Below, piece after piece: positions 26,930-35,107 of a stretch of 64,000 nucleotides of DNA; the stretch's first letter is position 1, and each line of letters begins with the position of its first letter. Source of the stretch: Sphingomonas sp. ERG5. GTDB taxonomy: Bacteria; Pseudomonadota; Alphaproteobacteria; Sphingomonadales; Sphingomonadaceae. Position numbers and translations under genes: made by a program. The DNA lies in NCBI RefSeq assembly GCF_000803065.1, contig NZ_JSXI01000036.1:1-64000 (forward strand), written 5' to 3'. The notes beneath the pieces are model-generated. The model searched no databases and was not told the DNA's origin. It saw only the letters and a program-made list of their open reading frames with translations.

Positions 26930-27511
26930 ATGCTCACCGATATCAAGACCGCGCTGCGCCCTGCGCTCGCCATGACTCTCGCTTTCACCCTTCTGCTTGG
27001 CCTTGCCTATCCGCTGGCGCTGACCGGCATCGGCCAGCTGGCCTTTCCGAGCCAGGCCAATGGCAGCCTGATCACCGACAATGGCAAGGTGATCGGATCG
27101 TCGTTGATCGGCCAGGGTTTCGCCAGCGAGCGCTATTTCCATGGCCGTCCGTCCGCCGCCGGCAAGGGCTATGACGCCAGCGCCTCGGCAGGTTCCAATT
27201 TCGGCCCGGCATCGCAGGCGCTGCACGACCGTGTCGCCACCGATCTCGCCGCCATCCGCACTTCACCGGGGTCCTTGGTTCCCCCTGACCTGGTGACCAC
27301 CTCCGCCTCGGGGCTCGACCCCCATATCAGCCCCGAGGCGGCTTTTTATCAGGTCGCGCGTGTCGCGAAGGCACGGCGTCTCGACGCTGCCGCGCTCCGC
27401 GCTCTGGTGCAGGAGCGAGTCGAATATCCCCTGTTCGGCTTTCTCGGCGAACCGCGCGTCAATGTGCTCGAGCTCAACCGCGCGCTCGACCGGACGCGCG
27501 CAGCGTCCTAA
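26930..27511 (+). CDS. kdpC: K+-transporting ATPase subunit C
   Basis: A 193-residue protein with one N-terminal membrane helix ([20 protein letters not shown]) and a periplasmic domain containing the family motifs [26 protein letters not shown] and [12 protein letters not shown]. KdpC stabilises the KdpFABC complex and influences ATP affinity. Length matches the family. It ends 18 bases before the likely kdpE start, so kdpE is co-transcribed with the pump genes. Confidence 0.96.
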   Translation: MLTDIKTALRPALAMTLAFTLLLGLAYPLALTGIGQLAFPSQANGSLITDNGKVIGSSLIGQGFASERYFHGRPSAAGKGYDASASAGSNFGPASQALHDRVATDLAAIRTSPGSLVPPDLVTTSASGLDPHISPEAAFYQVARVAKARRLDAAALRALVQERVEYPLFGFLGEPRVNVLELNRALDRTRAAS

Positions 27512-27529
27512 CAAGGAGGCATGCCGATC

Positions 27530-28210
27530 ATGCCCAGGATCCTGGTCGTCGAGGACGACACGCATATCCGCCGCCTGTTGCGGGTGGCGGTGGAGCGAGC
27601 GGGATGGCAGGTCGGCGAAGCAGCGACAGCGCGCGAGGCGCTGTCGCTGCTCGACATCGACAAGCCTGAAGTGGTGCTGCTCGATCTCGGCCTGCCCGAC
27701 CGCGATGGGCTCGAACTGATCCAGCTGATGAAGAAGCGCGGCGCGGCGGTGCTGGTCGTGTCGGCGCGCGACGATACGGCGGAGAAGGTCGCGGCGCTCG
27801 ATCTTGGCGCTGACGATTATCTGACCAAGCCGTTCGATACCGACGAATTGCTCGCGCGCATCCGCACCGCGCTGCGCCACCATCGCCGCGACGATGCCGA
27901 TCCCGCACCGGTTCAGGCGGGCGAGGTCACGATCGACCTCGCCATGCGCCGGGTCGATCGGGCCGGTGAGGAGATCCATCTTTCCCCCAAGGAATATGGC
28001 GTGCTGGCGGAACTCGCCCGGCGGCCGGGGCGGATCATCGGGCATAGCCAGCTGCTCCGCGACGTGTGGGGCGCGGCGCATGAGACGCAAGTCGATTATC
28101 TGCGCATCGTGGTGCGGAACCTGCGCCTGAAGCTGGAGGCGGACCCGGCCTCGCCGCGGCTGATCATCAACGAGCCAGGGGTTGGGTATCGGCTGATCGT
28201 GAAGGAGTGA
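27530..28210 (+). CDS. kdpE: Two-component response regulator KdpE
   Basis: A 226-residue OmpR-family regulator. The receiver domain has the acidic pair in VVEDD, phosphoacceptor D52 (LLDLGLPDRDG) and the conserved lysine in LTKPF. The winged helix carries LSPKEYGVLAELARRPGRII and QVDYLRIVVRNLRLKLE. It activates kdpFABC. ATG 27530 is preferred because AAGGAGG (27513-27519) is ten bases away; the ATG at 27521 would be only one base after it. Its kinase gene kdpD is at the other end of the locus on the opposite strand. Confidence 0.95.
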   Translation: MPRILVVEDDTHIRRLLRVAVERAGWQVGEAATAREALSLLDIDKPEVVLLDLGLPDRDGLELIQLMKKRGAAVLVVSARDDTAEKVAALDLGADDYLTKPFDTDELLARIRTALRHHRRDDADPAPVQAGEVTIDLAMRRVDRAGEEIHLSPKEYGVLAELARRPGRIIGHSQLLRDVWGAAHETQVDYLRIVVRNLRLKLEADPASPRLIINEPGVGYRLIVKE

Positions 28211-28216
28211 GCGGCG

Positions 28217-28612
28217 CTACGCGAGCCTGCGCCCTGTCGGGCGCACGGTGGCGCAAGCGGGCGTGCCGTCCTTGCCGGTGCCATTGACCGCTATCTCGAT
28301 CACCCCGTCACCCGCCGCCGCGCGATCGAGCAGGCCCGGTTCGAGGTCATGGATGTCGATCTTCATCCGCCGCGACGAGGGCGACGCATGGTCGCCAGCC
28401 GATTGCCCGATCCGGATATAGACGAACCGCCGCTCCGGCCCCTCACGCCGCACCTGATCGCCGAGAAATCGGGGGCCGGGGGCAATGCGGATCGGAAAAT
28501 CGAACGCCAGCGGTTCGCCGCCGTGCGAGCGTTTCGGATCGAGCGGCTGGTCGTCCTTTGATTGCAGGCTGTGGAGAACGCCCGGGACGGGCTGTTCGAT
28601 GATGATCCGCAT
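28217..28612 (-). CDS. DUF5990 family protein
   Basis: About 131 residues. It matches DUF5990 as I know it: an opening MRIIIEQPVPGVLHSLQ, then LAFDFPIRIAPGPRFLGDQV, RRFVYIRIGQSAGD and a terminal MKIDIHDLEPGLL region. The function of the family is unknown. The ATG at 28612 is chosen because the family motif starts there; the frame continues to an ATG at 28642, and neither has a clear ribosome binding site. It converges with kdpE, leaving six bases between the stops. Confidence 0.72.
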   Translation of the reverse strand: MRIIIEQPVPGVLHSLQSKDDQPLDPKRSHGGEPLAFDFPIRIAPGPRFLGDQVRREGPERRFVYIRIGQSAGDHASPSSRRMKIDIHDLEPGLLDRAAAGDGVIEIAVNGTGKDGTPACATVRPTGRRLA

Positions 28613-28721
28613 CGGAATTTCGATTTGGTCTGCCGGGGCCATAAGCTGATCTATATCTTCGGCGCATGGGATGCATGTCGATTATCCGCGCTTCGCGGTG
28701 CATGGCCTGCGCATATGATCA

Positions 28722-29159
28722 TCAAGGAGACGGGGCTGCACCCGTTCGGGCGTGCCTGATCTTCGCAAGGATCACCCGGCAACCGAACCAGATCAGCACC
28801 AGGCCGGCGATCAGGCTGGCAACGCCGCCGATCGACGATATGTCAGATGCTCCCGACAGGGAGAATATCAGACCGCTCAGCAGAACTACGACAATCGCGC
28901 TGACCGGTATCGCCACCAGCAGTTTCTGATGCGTCGGCCCGAATGGGCGAGGCGGCACTGTCGACCGGTTCGCGATCCCCTTCCTCCAGGCGCGTCGCGA
29001 ACCCCAGGCGGGTATCTTCAGATAGGCCTCGCGTTCCTCCATTGTGACGGGAATGCCGCGCGACCAGCGCCAGCAATAGTAGAAAAAGCCATCCGCTGAC
29101 GGTTCAAAGCTCAACGCGAGGATAGCGCGTCCCTCGTCGGATGGTGGAAACAGCGACAT
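28722..29159 (-). CDS. Hypothetical membrane protein, two C-terminal helices
   Basis: A 145-residue protein not assigned to a family. The first 80 residues are soluble and aromatic-rich (FFYYCWRWSRGIPVTMEERE). Two membrane helices follow (about 84-104 and 112-132). The C-terminus is basic, so it probably faces the cytoplasm. Codon usage fits the neighbours. It is followed on the same strand by the DUF5990 gene about 110 bases on and preceded by another small membrane protein. Confidence 0.65.
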   Translation of the reverse strand: MSLFPPSDEGRAILALSFEPSADGFFYYCWRWSRGIPVTMEEREAYLKIPAWGSRRAWRKGIANRSTVPPRPFGPTHQKLLVAIPVSAIVVVLLSGLIFSLSGASDISSIGGVASLIAGLVLIWFGCRVILAKIRHARTGAAPSP

Positions 29160-29200
29160 CGATCCACGCTATCCGAAGCGCCAGGCGACGCAACAGGTCA

Positions 29201-29515
29201 TCATCCCAATCCTGCGGCGATAACTCCTATCACCGTCGCCACAATCTCCAGCAGCAGCCATATCGCGGCGACCAACCCGTAAACGATCGCCCTGGCGGGC
29301 TTCATCGTCATCGCCGCCACTGCCGCAGCGACCGCAAAGGCGATGGAAGAGAAAAAGGTCGCGCTCCAGCCGGCGTCCAACATCGTGCCGAGAAGCAATT
29401 GGGTCAGGGCGAATGAGAGAGACCCTGCAAGTGCGGCCGCCACTAATCTCCTGGTCGGCGTCGGTTCTGCGCCATATGCGGCAACTTTGTGGAATCGCGC
29501 TATTCGGTCGCTCAC
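29201..29515 (-). CDS. Hypothetical small membrane protein
   Basis: A 104-residue protein with three hydrophobic stretches (about 25-47, 50-70 and 76-102) rich in alanine. The N-terminal 22 residues are hydrophilic and basic. No family recognised. It lies 41 bases upstream of the 145-aa membrane protein on the same strand, so the two may be co-transcribed. It is divergent from the sirtuin gene. Confidence 0.6.
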   Translation of the reverse strand: MSDRIARFHKVAAYGAEPTPTRRLVAAALAGSLSFALTQLLLGTMLDAGWSATFFSSIAFAVAAAVAAMTMKPARAIVYGLVAAIWLLLEIVATVIGVIAAGLG

Positions 29516-29602
29516 GCGATCACCTTACGCATTTGGCGCGTTGGTGCCAGTTTTCGGGTTCCACCCATTCCGCACCTGCTCCTGCTGCGTTAAACGCCCC
29601 TT

Positions 29603-30304
29603 ATGCGTGATATCCAGAACATCGTCATCCTCACTGGCGCGGGCATTTCCGCCGAGAGCGGCATCGCCACTTTTCGCGGGCCGGGCGGCTTGTGGGAGGG
29701 GCACCGGGTCGAGGATGTCTGTACGCCACAGGCGCTCGCGCACGATCCGGCGCTGGTCCACCGCTTCTACGATTTACGACGGGCTGCGCTCGACACGGTG
29801 ATACCTAATGCCGCGCATGATGCGCTGGCGCGGCTTGACCGGGAATGGCCGGGGGAGCTGCTGATCGTCACGCAGAATGTCGACGATCTGCACGAGCGTG
29901 CCGGGGCGACGCGCATGCTGCATATGCATGGCGAGCTGAACTCGGCGCTGTGCGCGGATTGTGGTGTCCAGGCCGAGTGGCGCGGCAGCCTGCCGCCCGG
30001 GTCGGTGTGCGCGGCATGCGGCGCGACGACGCTCCGCCCCGACATCGTGTTCTTCGGGGAGATGCCGTACCGCATGGACGCGATCGAACGCGCGCTGTCG
30101 CGGGCCGATCTGTTCGTCTCGATCGGCACATCGGGCGCGGTCTATCCCGCCGCCGGGTTCGTGCAGACCGCGCGCTATCACGGCGCGCAGACGCTGGAGC
30201 TCAATCTCGAGCCGTCGGCCGGGAGCGTGTATTTTCACGAAGCGCGCATGGGCGCCGCGGGTGTGCTGGTGCCTGAATGGGTGGGCGAGGTTTTGAGCGC
30301 CTAA
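29603..30304 (+). CDS. cobB: NAD-dependent protein deacylase (class III sirtuin, CobB)
   Basis: A 233-residue sirtuin. NAD-binding motifs are GAGISAESGIATFRG (12-26) and TQNVDDLHERAG (90-101); the catalytic histidine is H109 (HMHGE). The zinc site is C117, C120, C136 and C139. Y56 and R59 (FYDLRR) form the Y-x-x-R pair that binds the carboxylate of succinyl-lysine in class III enzymes, so desuccinylase as well as deacetylase activity is expected. It acts in the cytosol on lysine-acylated proteins. It is monocistronic and convergent with era. Confidence 0.94.
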   Translation: MRDIQNIVILTGAGISAESGIATFRGPGGLWEGHRVEDVCTPQALAHDPALVHRFYDLRRAALDTVIPNAAHDALARLDREWPGELLIVTQNVDDLHERAGATRMLHMHGELNSALCADCGVQAEWRGSLPPGSVCAACGATTLRPDIVFFGEMPYRMDAIERALSRADLFVSIGTSGAVYPAAGFVQTARYHGAQTLELNLEPSAGSVYFHEARMGAAGVLVPEWVGEVLSA

Positions 30305-30332
30305 TTCCTCCCCGCGCCGGGGAGGCACCAGG

Positions 30333-31229
30333 TCAATCCACCCAGTCGAGGCCCATGTCGCGATACACATCGCGTTCCTCGTCCCAGCCCGGCTTCACCT
30401 TCACATGAAGGTAGAGATGCACCGGGCGGCCCATGATCGCGGCGAGTTCGGTCCGCGATCGTGCGCCGATCTCCTTGATCCGCGTGCCGCCCTTGCCGAG
30501 GATGATCGCGCGCTGGGTCGGGCGCTCGACCAGGATCTGCTGGTGGATCTCGACCGATCCGTCCTCGCGCTCCTTGTATTGCTCGGTCTCGACCGCGCTG
30601 GCGTATGGCAGTTCGGCGTGAAGCTGCAGATAGAGCTGTTCGCGCGTCACTTCCGAAGCCAGGCTGCGCTCGGTCGCGTCGGACACCTGATCCTCGGGGA
30701 AATGCCACGGGCTTTCCGGCATCGCCCTGGCGAGATGCTTTTTGAGATCGGCCAGCCCGTCGCCGGTCGTCGCGCTGACGAAGAAGGTCTCGTCGAACTG
30801 GACCAGCGCATTGAGTTTCTCGGCATGGACCAGCAGCTTGGCCTTGTCGGCGAGATCGACCTTGTTGAGGATGAGGTATTTCGGTTCGCTACGATGCGCG
30901 ATCGCCTCGGCGATGGTGGTGACCTTGCTGCCCAGACCGCCCTTGGCATCGACCACCAGCGCGAGCACGTCCGCGCCCTCGGCCCCGCCCCAGGCGGCCG
31001 CGACCATCGCGCGGTCGAGCCGGCGCTTGGGTTCGAAGATGCCGGGCGTGTCGACCAGCAGCAGCTGCGTCTCGCCTTCGATCGCGACACCCATCAGCCG
31101 CACGCGCGTGGTCTGCGCCTTGGGGCTGACGATCGCGACCTTCTGCCCGACCAGTGCATTGACCAAAGTGGACTTGCCTGCGTTCGGCGCGCCGACGACG
31201 GCGACGAGGCCGCATTTTTGGGTGGTCAT
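30333..31229 (-). CDS. era: GTPase Era
   Basis: A 298-residue ribosome-assembly GTPase. G1 is GAPNAGKS (13-20), G3 is DTPGIFEP and G4 is NKVDL; the C-terminal 90 residues are a KH RNA-binding domain (ILVERPTQRAIILGKGGTRI region) that binds the 3' end of 16S rRNA. Length matches E. coli Era (301). The ATG overlaps the stop of the upstream GIY-YIG gene (ATGA), in a lepB-rnc-GIY-YIG-era cluster. It is essential in most bacteria. Confidence 0.97.
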   Translation of the reverse strand: MTTQKCGLVAVVGAPNAGKSTLVNALVGQKVAIVSPKAQTTRVRLMGVAIEGETQLLLVDTPGIFEPKRRLDRAMVAAAWGGAEGADVLALVVDAKGGLGSKVTTIAEAIAHRSEPKYLILNKVDLADKAKLLVHAEKLNALVQFDETFFVSATTGDGLADLKKHLARAMPESPWHFPEDQVSDATERSLASEVTREQLYLQLHAELPYASAVETEQYKEREDGSVEIHQQILVERPTQRAIILGKGGTRIKEIGARSRTELAAIMGRPVHLYLHVKVKPGWDEERDVYRDMGLDWVD

Positions 31230-31621
31230 AAACTGTCCTTACGCGTGAAAGGCCCTTCGACAGGCTCAGGGCGAACGGGATTGGGGGCCAGCACATCCGG
31301 CTCTTCCGTTCGCCCTGAGCCTGTCGAAGGGCTTCTCTCGTCCTGATGATTGCGTGCGAGTACAGAAAGTCGGCCCCAATCGCCAGCGATCAGCGCCTCC
31401 TTCTTGGCGCGCGTCCAGCCTTTGATGCGGCGTTCGGCTTCCAATGCTTCCAGGCGTGCGGGAAAATCCTGGCTCCAGACAAGCGTCACGGGCCGACGCT
31501 TTTGCGTGTAACCTTCGACCAGCCCGCTCTGGTGGTAGCCGATGCGCGCTTCGAGATTGTCGGTGTGGCCGGTATAGTAGCTGCCATCGGAGCAGCGAAG
31601 CAGATAGGCCCAGAAGGTCAT
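31226..31621 (-). CDS. GIY-YIG nuclease family protein with repeat-derived C-terminus
   Basis: A 131-residue protein. Residues 1-92 form a compact GIY-YIG domain: WAYLLRCSDGSYYTGHTDNL carries the two half motifs, followed by the conserved Arg (EARIGYH), HQSG, PVTLVW and ALEAERRIKGWTRAKK. Members are small putative endonucleases of unknown role. The last 35 residues (SPSTGSGRTE, then VRPEPVEGPF) are translated from an inverted repeat at 31252-31332, so the tail is probably not part of the fold. It sits between rnc and era, overlapping the era start by four bases. Confidence 0.9.
   Translation of the reverse strand: MTFWAYLLRCSDGSYYTGHTDNLEARIGYHQSGLVEGYTQKRRPVTLVWSQDFPARLEALEAERRIKGWTRAKKEALIAGDWGRLSVLARNHQDERSPSTGSGRTEEPDVLAPNPVRPEPVEGPFTRKDSL
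31252..31332. repeat. REP-type element, perfect 27-bp inverted repeat inside a gene
   Basis: The left arm (31252-31278, core CTTCGACAGGCTCAGGGC) and right arm (31306-31332) are exact reverse complements over 27 bases, separated by 27 bases. The whole element lies within the C-terminal codons of the GIY-YIG gene and keeps its frame open. A second, diverged copy lies at 31647-31726. The motif is familiar from sphingomonad genomes. Confidence 0.85.
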
Positions 31622-31646
31622 GCGATCAGATCGATGTTGCGTTCTT

Positions 31647-31726
31647 GCCCTTCGACAGGCTCAGGGCGAACGGGGGCAAGAGTGTCGTCACTACAACATC
31701 CGTTCGCGCTGAGCTTGTCGAAGCGC
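31647..31726. repeat. REP-type element, second and diverged copy
   Basis: The left arm (31647-31673) is identical to the left arm of the 31252 element; the right arm (31700-31726) has three mismatches. It lies in the 116-base gap between the rnc stop and the GIY-YIG start, so the GIY-YIG domain is flanked by a copy on each side. Confidence 0.8.
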
Positions 31727-31737
31727 ATGTCACGCGC

Positions 31738-32415
31738 TCACCCCAGTTTCGCCAGCAGCGCCGCCGCCGCCGCCGTTTCCGCCTCCTGCTTCGAGCTCCC
31801 CTCGGCGGTTGCTTCGGCCAGGGTTCCGATCGACGCCTTCACCGTGAAGCGCGGCGCATGGTGCGGGCCGGAGCGATCGACCACGTCATAGGCCGGGGTG
31901 CGCCGGTTATGCGCCGCGGCCCATTCCTGCAGTGCGGACTTGGGGTGCTGTGGCGCCGAGCCTTGCGTCTTGACCCGCTCGCCCCAGCCGCTGCGGATCG
32001 CCGCCCGCGCGACCTCCATCCCGCCATCGAGATAGAGCGCGCCGATCAGCGCCTCCATCACATCGCCCAGCACATTGTCGCTGCCCGCCGCGCCGTCATC
32101 GCGCGCTTGCTTGCCGAGTTTCAGATGGTCCGCCACGCCCAGGCCGCGCGCGACATCGGCGCATACCGCGCCGGTGACCAATGCGTTGAGCCGCTTCGAC
32201 AGCGCGCCTTCCGGCTCGTTCGGGAACAGCGTGAACAGCCATTCCGCCATGGTCAGGCCGAGCACGCGGTCGCCGAGGAATTCAAGCCGCTCGTAGTTCG
32301 CCGCCGCCTGGCTGCCATGAGTCAGCGCGCGTTCGAACGGTGCGATGTCGGCAGGGGTATGGCCGAAGGTCCGGACGATCCAGCGTTCGAGGCTCTCTCC
32401 GGAACTGGCGCTCAA
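31738..32415 (-). CDS. rnc: Ribonuclease III
   Basis: About 225 residues. The RNase III signature is ERLEFLGDRVLGL, with the second acidic cluster in GSDNVLGDVMEALIGALYLDGG; the C-terminal 70 residues are a double-stranded RNA-binding domain. It processes rRNA precursors and structured RNAs. A TTG start at 32415 is proposed: it overlaps the lepB stop (TTGA), has GGGGAAGG five bases upstream and gives the usual length. The longer frame from ATG 32463 would overlap lepB by 52 bases and has no ribosome binding site. Confidence 0.93.
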   Translation of the reverse strand: MSASSGESLERWIVRTFGHTPADIAPFERALTHGSQAAANYERLEFLGDRVLGLTMAEWLFTLFPNEPEGALSKRLNALVTGAVCADVARGLGVADHLKLGKQARDDGAAGSDNVLGDVMEALIGALYLDGGMEVARAAIRSGWGERVKTQGSAPQHPKSALQEWAAAHNRRTPAYDVVDRSGPHHAPRFTVKASIGTLAEATAEGSSKQEAETAAAAALLAKLG

Positions 32416-33275
32416 AAGCCTTCCCCGATGCGGCTCCACCGCGCCGCTGTGAACCAGGTCCATGGCAGGATATAATTCGCCGAACCGTCGGTCGAGAAGA
32501 AGCTGACCACGGCCTTGCCCTCGATCCGCTCCATCGGGACCATGCCCATGCCCTGGGGCGGCTCGAACCGGCTGTCGCCGCTATCGTCGCGATTGTCGCC
32601 CATCACGAAGACATGGCCGGCAGGGACCGAATAGACCGATGTCTCGTCGGCCACCGGCATTTCGCCGCGATCGAGCACCATATAGGATTTGCCGCCGGGC
32701 AGCGTTTCACGGAAGCGCTCATAGCGGCAGATCGGCTTGCCGGCGGGATCAACCTGCTGGAATTCGGCCGGGCATTCCGGGCCCGAATAATTCGGCGTGA
32801 GCGGGATGGTGAAGTCGGCGACGCGTTCCTTGGGGACAGCGGTGCCGTTCAGAATGACCTGGCCGGCCCGCATCTGGATGGTATCGCCGGGCAGGCCGAT
32901 CACGCGCTTGATCACGTCATTGGCATGGCCATCCTGGTCGGCGGGGCCGCGAAACACCACGACATCGCCGCGCGTCGGATCACGCCCGAAGATGCGCCCG
33001 GGGATCAGCGGCAGGCTGAGCGGCAGCGAATAGCGCGAATAGCCGTAATTCCATTTCGAGATGAACAGATAGTCGCCGATATACAGCCGCGGCAGCATCG
33101 ATTGCGACGGAATGCTGAACGGCGAGAAGATGAAGCTGCGGAACAGCAGCACGACCGCGGCGAGCTTCACCAGGAAGATCAGCGTATCGGCCGTCTCCGA
33201 CCGGCGCTTGACCGGTTTCGGATTGGGCGTCCCCGGCAGGGCTGGGGAGTCGGGCAAGGTGTCGGTATCGGCCAT
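32412..33275 (-). CDS. lepB: Signal peptidase I
   Basis: A 287-residue inner-membrane serine protease that removes signal peptides. One membrane helix (about 30-50) leads into catalytic S59 (IPSQSM); the lysine of the dyad is K123 (NDVIKRVIGLPGD), and the C-terminal GDNRDDSGDSR motif is present. The ATG at 33275 (MADTDT...) gives a typical N-terminus; the frame extends to 33368. It leads the lepB-rnc-(GIY-YIG)-era cluster and is divergent from pgi, with 122 bases between starts. Confidence 0.95.
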   Translation of the reverse strand: MADTDTLPDSPALPGTPNPKPVKRRSETADTLIFLVKLAAVVLLFRSFIFSPFSIPSQSMLPRLYIGDYLFISKWNYGYSRYSLPLSLPLIPGRIFGRDPTRGDVVVFRGPADQDGHANDVIKRVIGLPGDTIQMRAGQVILNGTAVPKERVADFTIPLTPNYSGPECPAEFQQVDPAGKPICRYERFRETLPGGKSYMVLDRGEMPVADETSVYSVPAGHVFVMGDNRDDSGDSRFEPPQGMGMVPMERIEGKAVVSFFSTDGSANYILPWTWFTAARWSRIGEGF

Positions 33276-33397
33276 CGGCGCGGTTTGGGCATGCGCGGGC
33301 GAGCCGTCAAGCTGGGCGTCAAGCTGGCGGATGGGTTGTGAACCCAGTAAGGCGCACCACATCGACACGACCGGCCAACCCGAACCCTGAGGTATTC

Positions 33398-34891
33398 ATG
33401 CCCGCAGCCGACTGGACCAAGATCGAGGCGCTCCCCGCGATCCCGCTGAAGAACCTGTTTGCGGACGACCCCGACCGGGTGAAACGCTTGTCCGCCGATG
33501 TCGCCGGCATCCATTTCGACTGGTCGAAGACGCACCTGACGGCGGAGGCGGTGTCCGCGTTCGAAGCGCTGGCCAAGGCGCAGGGCCTGGCGGGCAAGCG
33601 CGAGGCATTGTTTGCCGGCGAGGAGATCAACGTCACCGAAGGCCGTGCCGCCGAACACACCGCCGAACGCGGTGAGGGCCGGGCCGAGAGCGTTGCGCGC
33701 GCACGTGCGCTGCACGCCCGGATGCGTGCGCTGATCGACGCGATCGAGGGCGAGGCGCTTGGCCCGATCCGCCACATCTTGCATGTCGGCATTGGCGGAT
33801 CGGCGCTTGGCCCGCACTTGCTGGTCGACGCGCTGGGCCGCGAATCTGGCCGTTACGACGTGGCGATCGTGTCCAATGTCGATGGCGTGGCGCTGGAGGA
33901 GGCGTTTGCGAAATTCGATCCCGCCGCGACACTGCTGGTCATCGCATCGAAGACCTTCACCACCACCGAAACCATGCTCAACGCGCAAAGCGTGCTGCAA
34001 TGGATGACCGAACATGGCGTGGAGGACATTTATGGCCGCGTCGTCGCACTGACCGCCGATCCCGACAAGGCGCTCGAATGGGGCGTCGACGAGACGCGTA
34101 TCCTGCCGTTCAGCGAATCGGTCGGCGGGCGTTATTCGCTCTGGTCGTCGATCGGCTTTCCGGCGGCGCTGGCGCTTGGCTGGGACTGTTTCGAGGAATT
34201 GCTCGAGGGCGCGGCCGAGATGGACCGGCATTTCCGGCTGACCGCGCTGCATGAGAATGCCCCCGCGCTCGCCGCCTTTGCCGATCTCTATTATACGCAA
34301 GTGCGCCACGCCGAGACGCGCGCGACCTTCGCCTATGACGAACGGCTGCGGCTGCTTCCCTCCTATCTCCAGCAGCTGGAGATGGAATCGAACGGCAAGG
34401 GCGTGACCATCGACGGCAAGCCGCTCGACCGTCCGAGCGCGGCGATCACCTGGGGCGGGGTCGGCACCGATGCGCAGCATGCCGTGTTCCAGCTGCTTCA
34501 CCAGGGCACGCATCTCGTACCGGTCGAATTCGTCGCGGTGATCGAGGCGGGCGACACGCTGGCCGAGGATCATCACCGCCAGCTGTTGCTCAACGCCTTT
34601 GCGCAACGCGCCGCGCTGATGGCGGGCAAGCAGGTCGAGGACCCCGCGCGCAGCTATTCGGGCGATCGCCCGTCATCGACCATCCTGATCGACGATCTCG
34701 ATGGCCGAAGCCTTGGCGCGCTGATCGCTTTCTACGAACATCGCGTGTTCGTGAATGCGGTGCTGCTCGGCATCAATCCGTTCGATCAGTTCGGGGTCGA
34801 GCTGGGCAAGGAAATGGCCAAAGCGGCGATTGCCGGGAACCAGCATTTCGATGCTTCGACCGATGATTTGATCAAGCGGGCGTTCGGGTAA
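33398..34891 (+). CDS. pgi: Glucose-6-phosphate isomerase
   Basis: A 497-residue cytosolic enzyme that interconverts glucose 6-phosphate and fructose 6-phosphate. Both family signatures are visible: SVGGRYSLWSSIGFPAAL and, near the C-terminus, the GINPFDQFGVELGKEMAK region; GIGGSALGP binds the phosphate. The ATG at 33398 follows TGAGG and was preferred to an in-frame start at 33338 that would lie in the lepB promoter region. Monocistronic. It matters in sphingomonads for hexose flow to exopolysaccharide precursors. Confidence 0.96.
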   Translation: MPAADWTKIEALPAIPLKNLFADDPDRVKRLSADVAGIHFDWSKTHLTAEAVSAFEALAKAQGLAGKREALFAGEEINVTEGRAAEHTAERGEGRAESVARARALHARMRALIDAIEGEALGPIRHILHVGIGGSALGPHLLVDALGRESGRYDVAIVSNVDGVALEEAFAKFDPAATLLVIASKTFTTTETMLNAQSVLQWMTEHGVEDIYGRVVALTADPDKALEWGVDETRILPFSESVGGRYSLWSSIGFPAALALGWDCFEELLEGAAEMDRHFRLTALHENAPALAAFADLYYTQVRHAETRATFAYDERLRLLPSYLQQLEMESNGKGVTIDGKPLDRPSAAITWGGVGTDAQHAVFQLLHQGTHLVPVEFVAVIEAGDTLAEDHHRQLLLNAFAQRAALMAGKQVEDPARSYSGDRPSSTILIDDLDGRSLGALIAFYEHRVFVNAVLLGINPFDQFGVELGKEMAKAAIAGNQHFDASTDDLIKRAFG

Positions 34892-34921
34892 ACGAAAACC
34901 ATGCTGCTTCCCCGGCGAAGG

Positions 34922-34983
34922 AGCATCGGGTCGGATCGTCCCCCGGACGATCCTTGAACATGCGGGGTATGTTCAACCCGATG
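34922..34983. repeat. 62-bp three-way-junction palindromic element
   Basis: The outer stem GCATCGGG (34922-34929) / CCCGATGC (34976-34983) encloses two perfect hairpins: GGATCGTCC-CCC-GGACGATCC (34932-34952) and TTGAACAT-GCGGGGT-ATGTTCAA (34953-34975). Together they fold into a cloverleaf-like junction with almost no unpaired base. It lies downstream of pgi and upstream of gor. I recall similar sequences in other sphingomonads, which suggests a dispersed repeat; it may also terminate pgi transcription. Confidence 0.75.
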
Positions 34984-35048
34984 CTGGCCTAGTCATGATG
35001 TCAGAAGTAACGACGCGCAGCGATCAATTCAGCTGTGCCTCTACTGGA

Positions 35049-35066
35049 CCCCGGCCTTCGCCGGGG
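35049..35066. repeat. CCCCGGC-CTTC-GCCGGGG palindrome (REP family as in the kdp region)
   Basis: A seven-base perfect stem with a CTTC loop, in the gap before gor. It is the same motif as the pair at 22693-22791. A further TTCCCCGG/GGGG complement follows at 35075-35089. Probably a dispersed extragenic palindrome. Confidence 0.6.
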
Positions 35067-35107
35067 AAGCGATTTCCCCGGAATCGGGGTGACGGAGATT
35101 GAAGATA

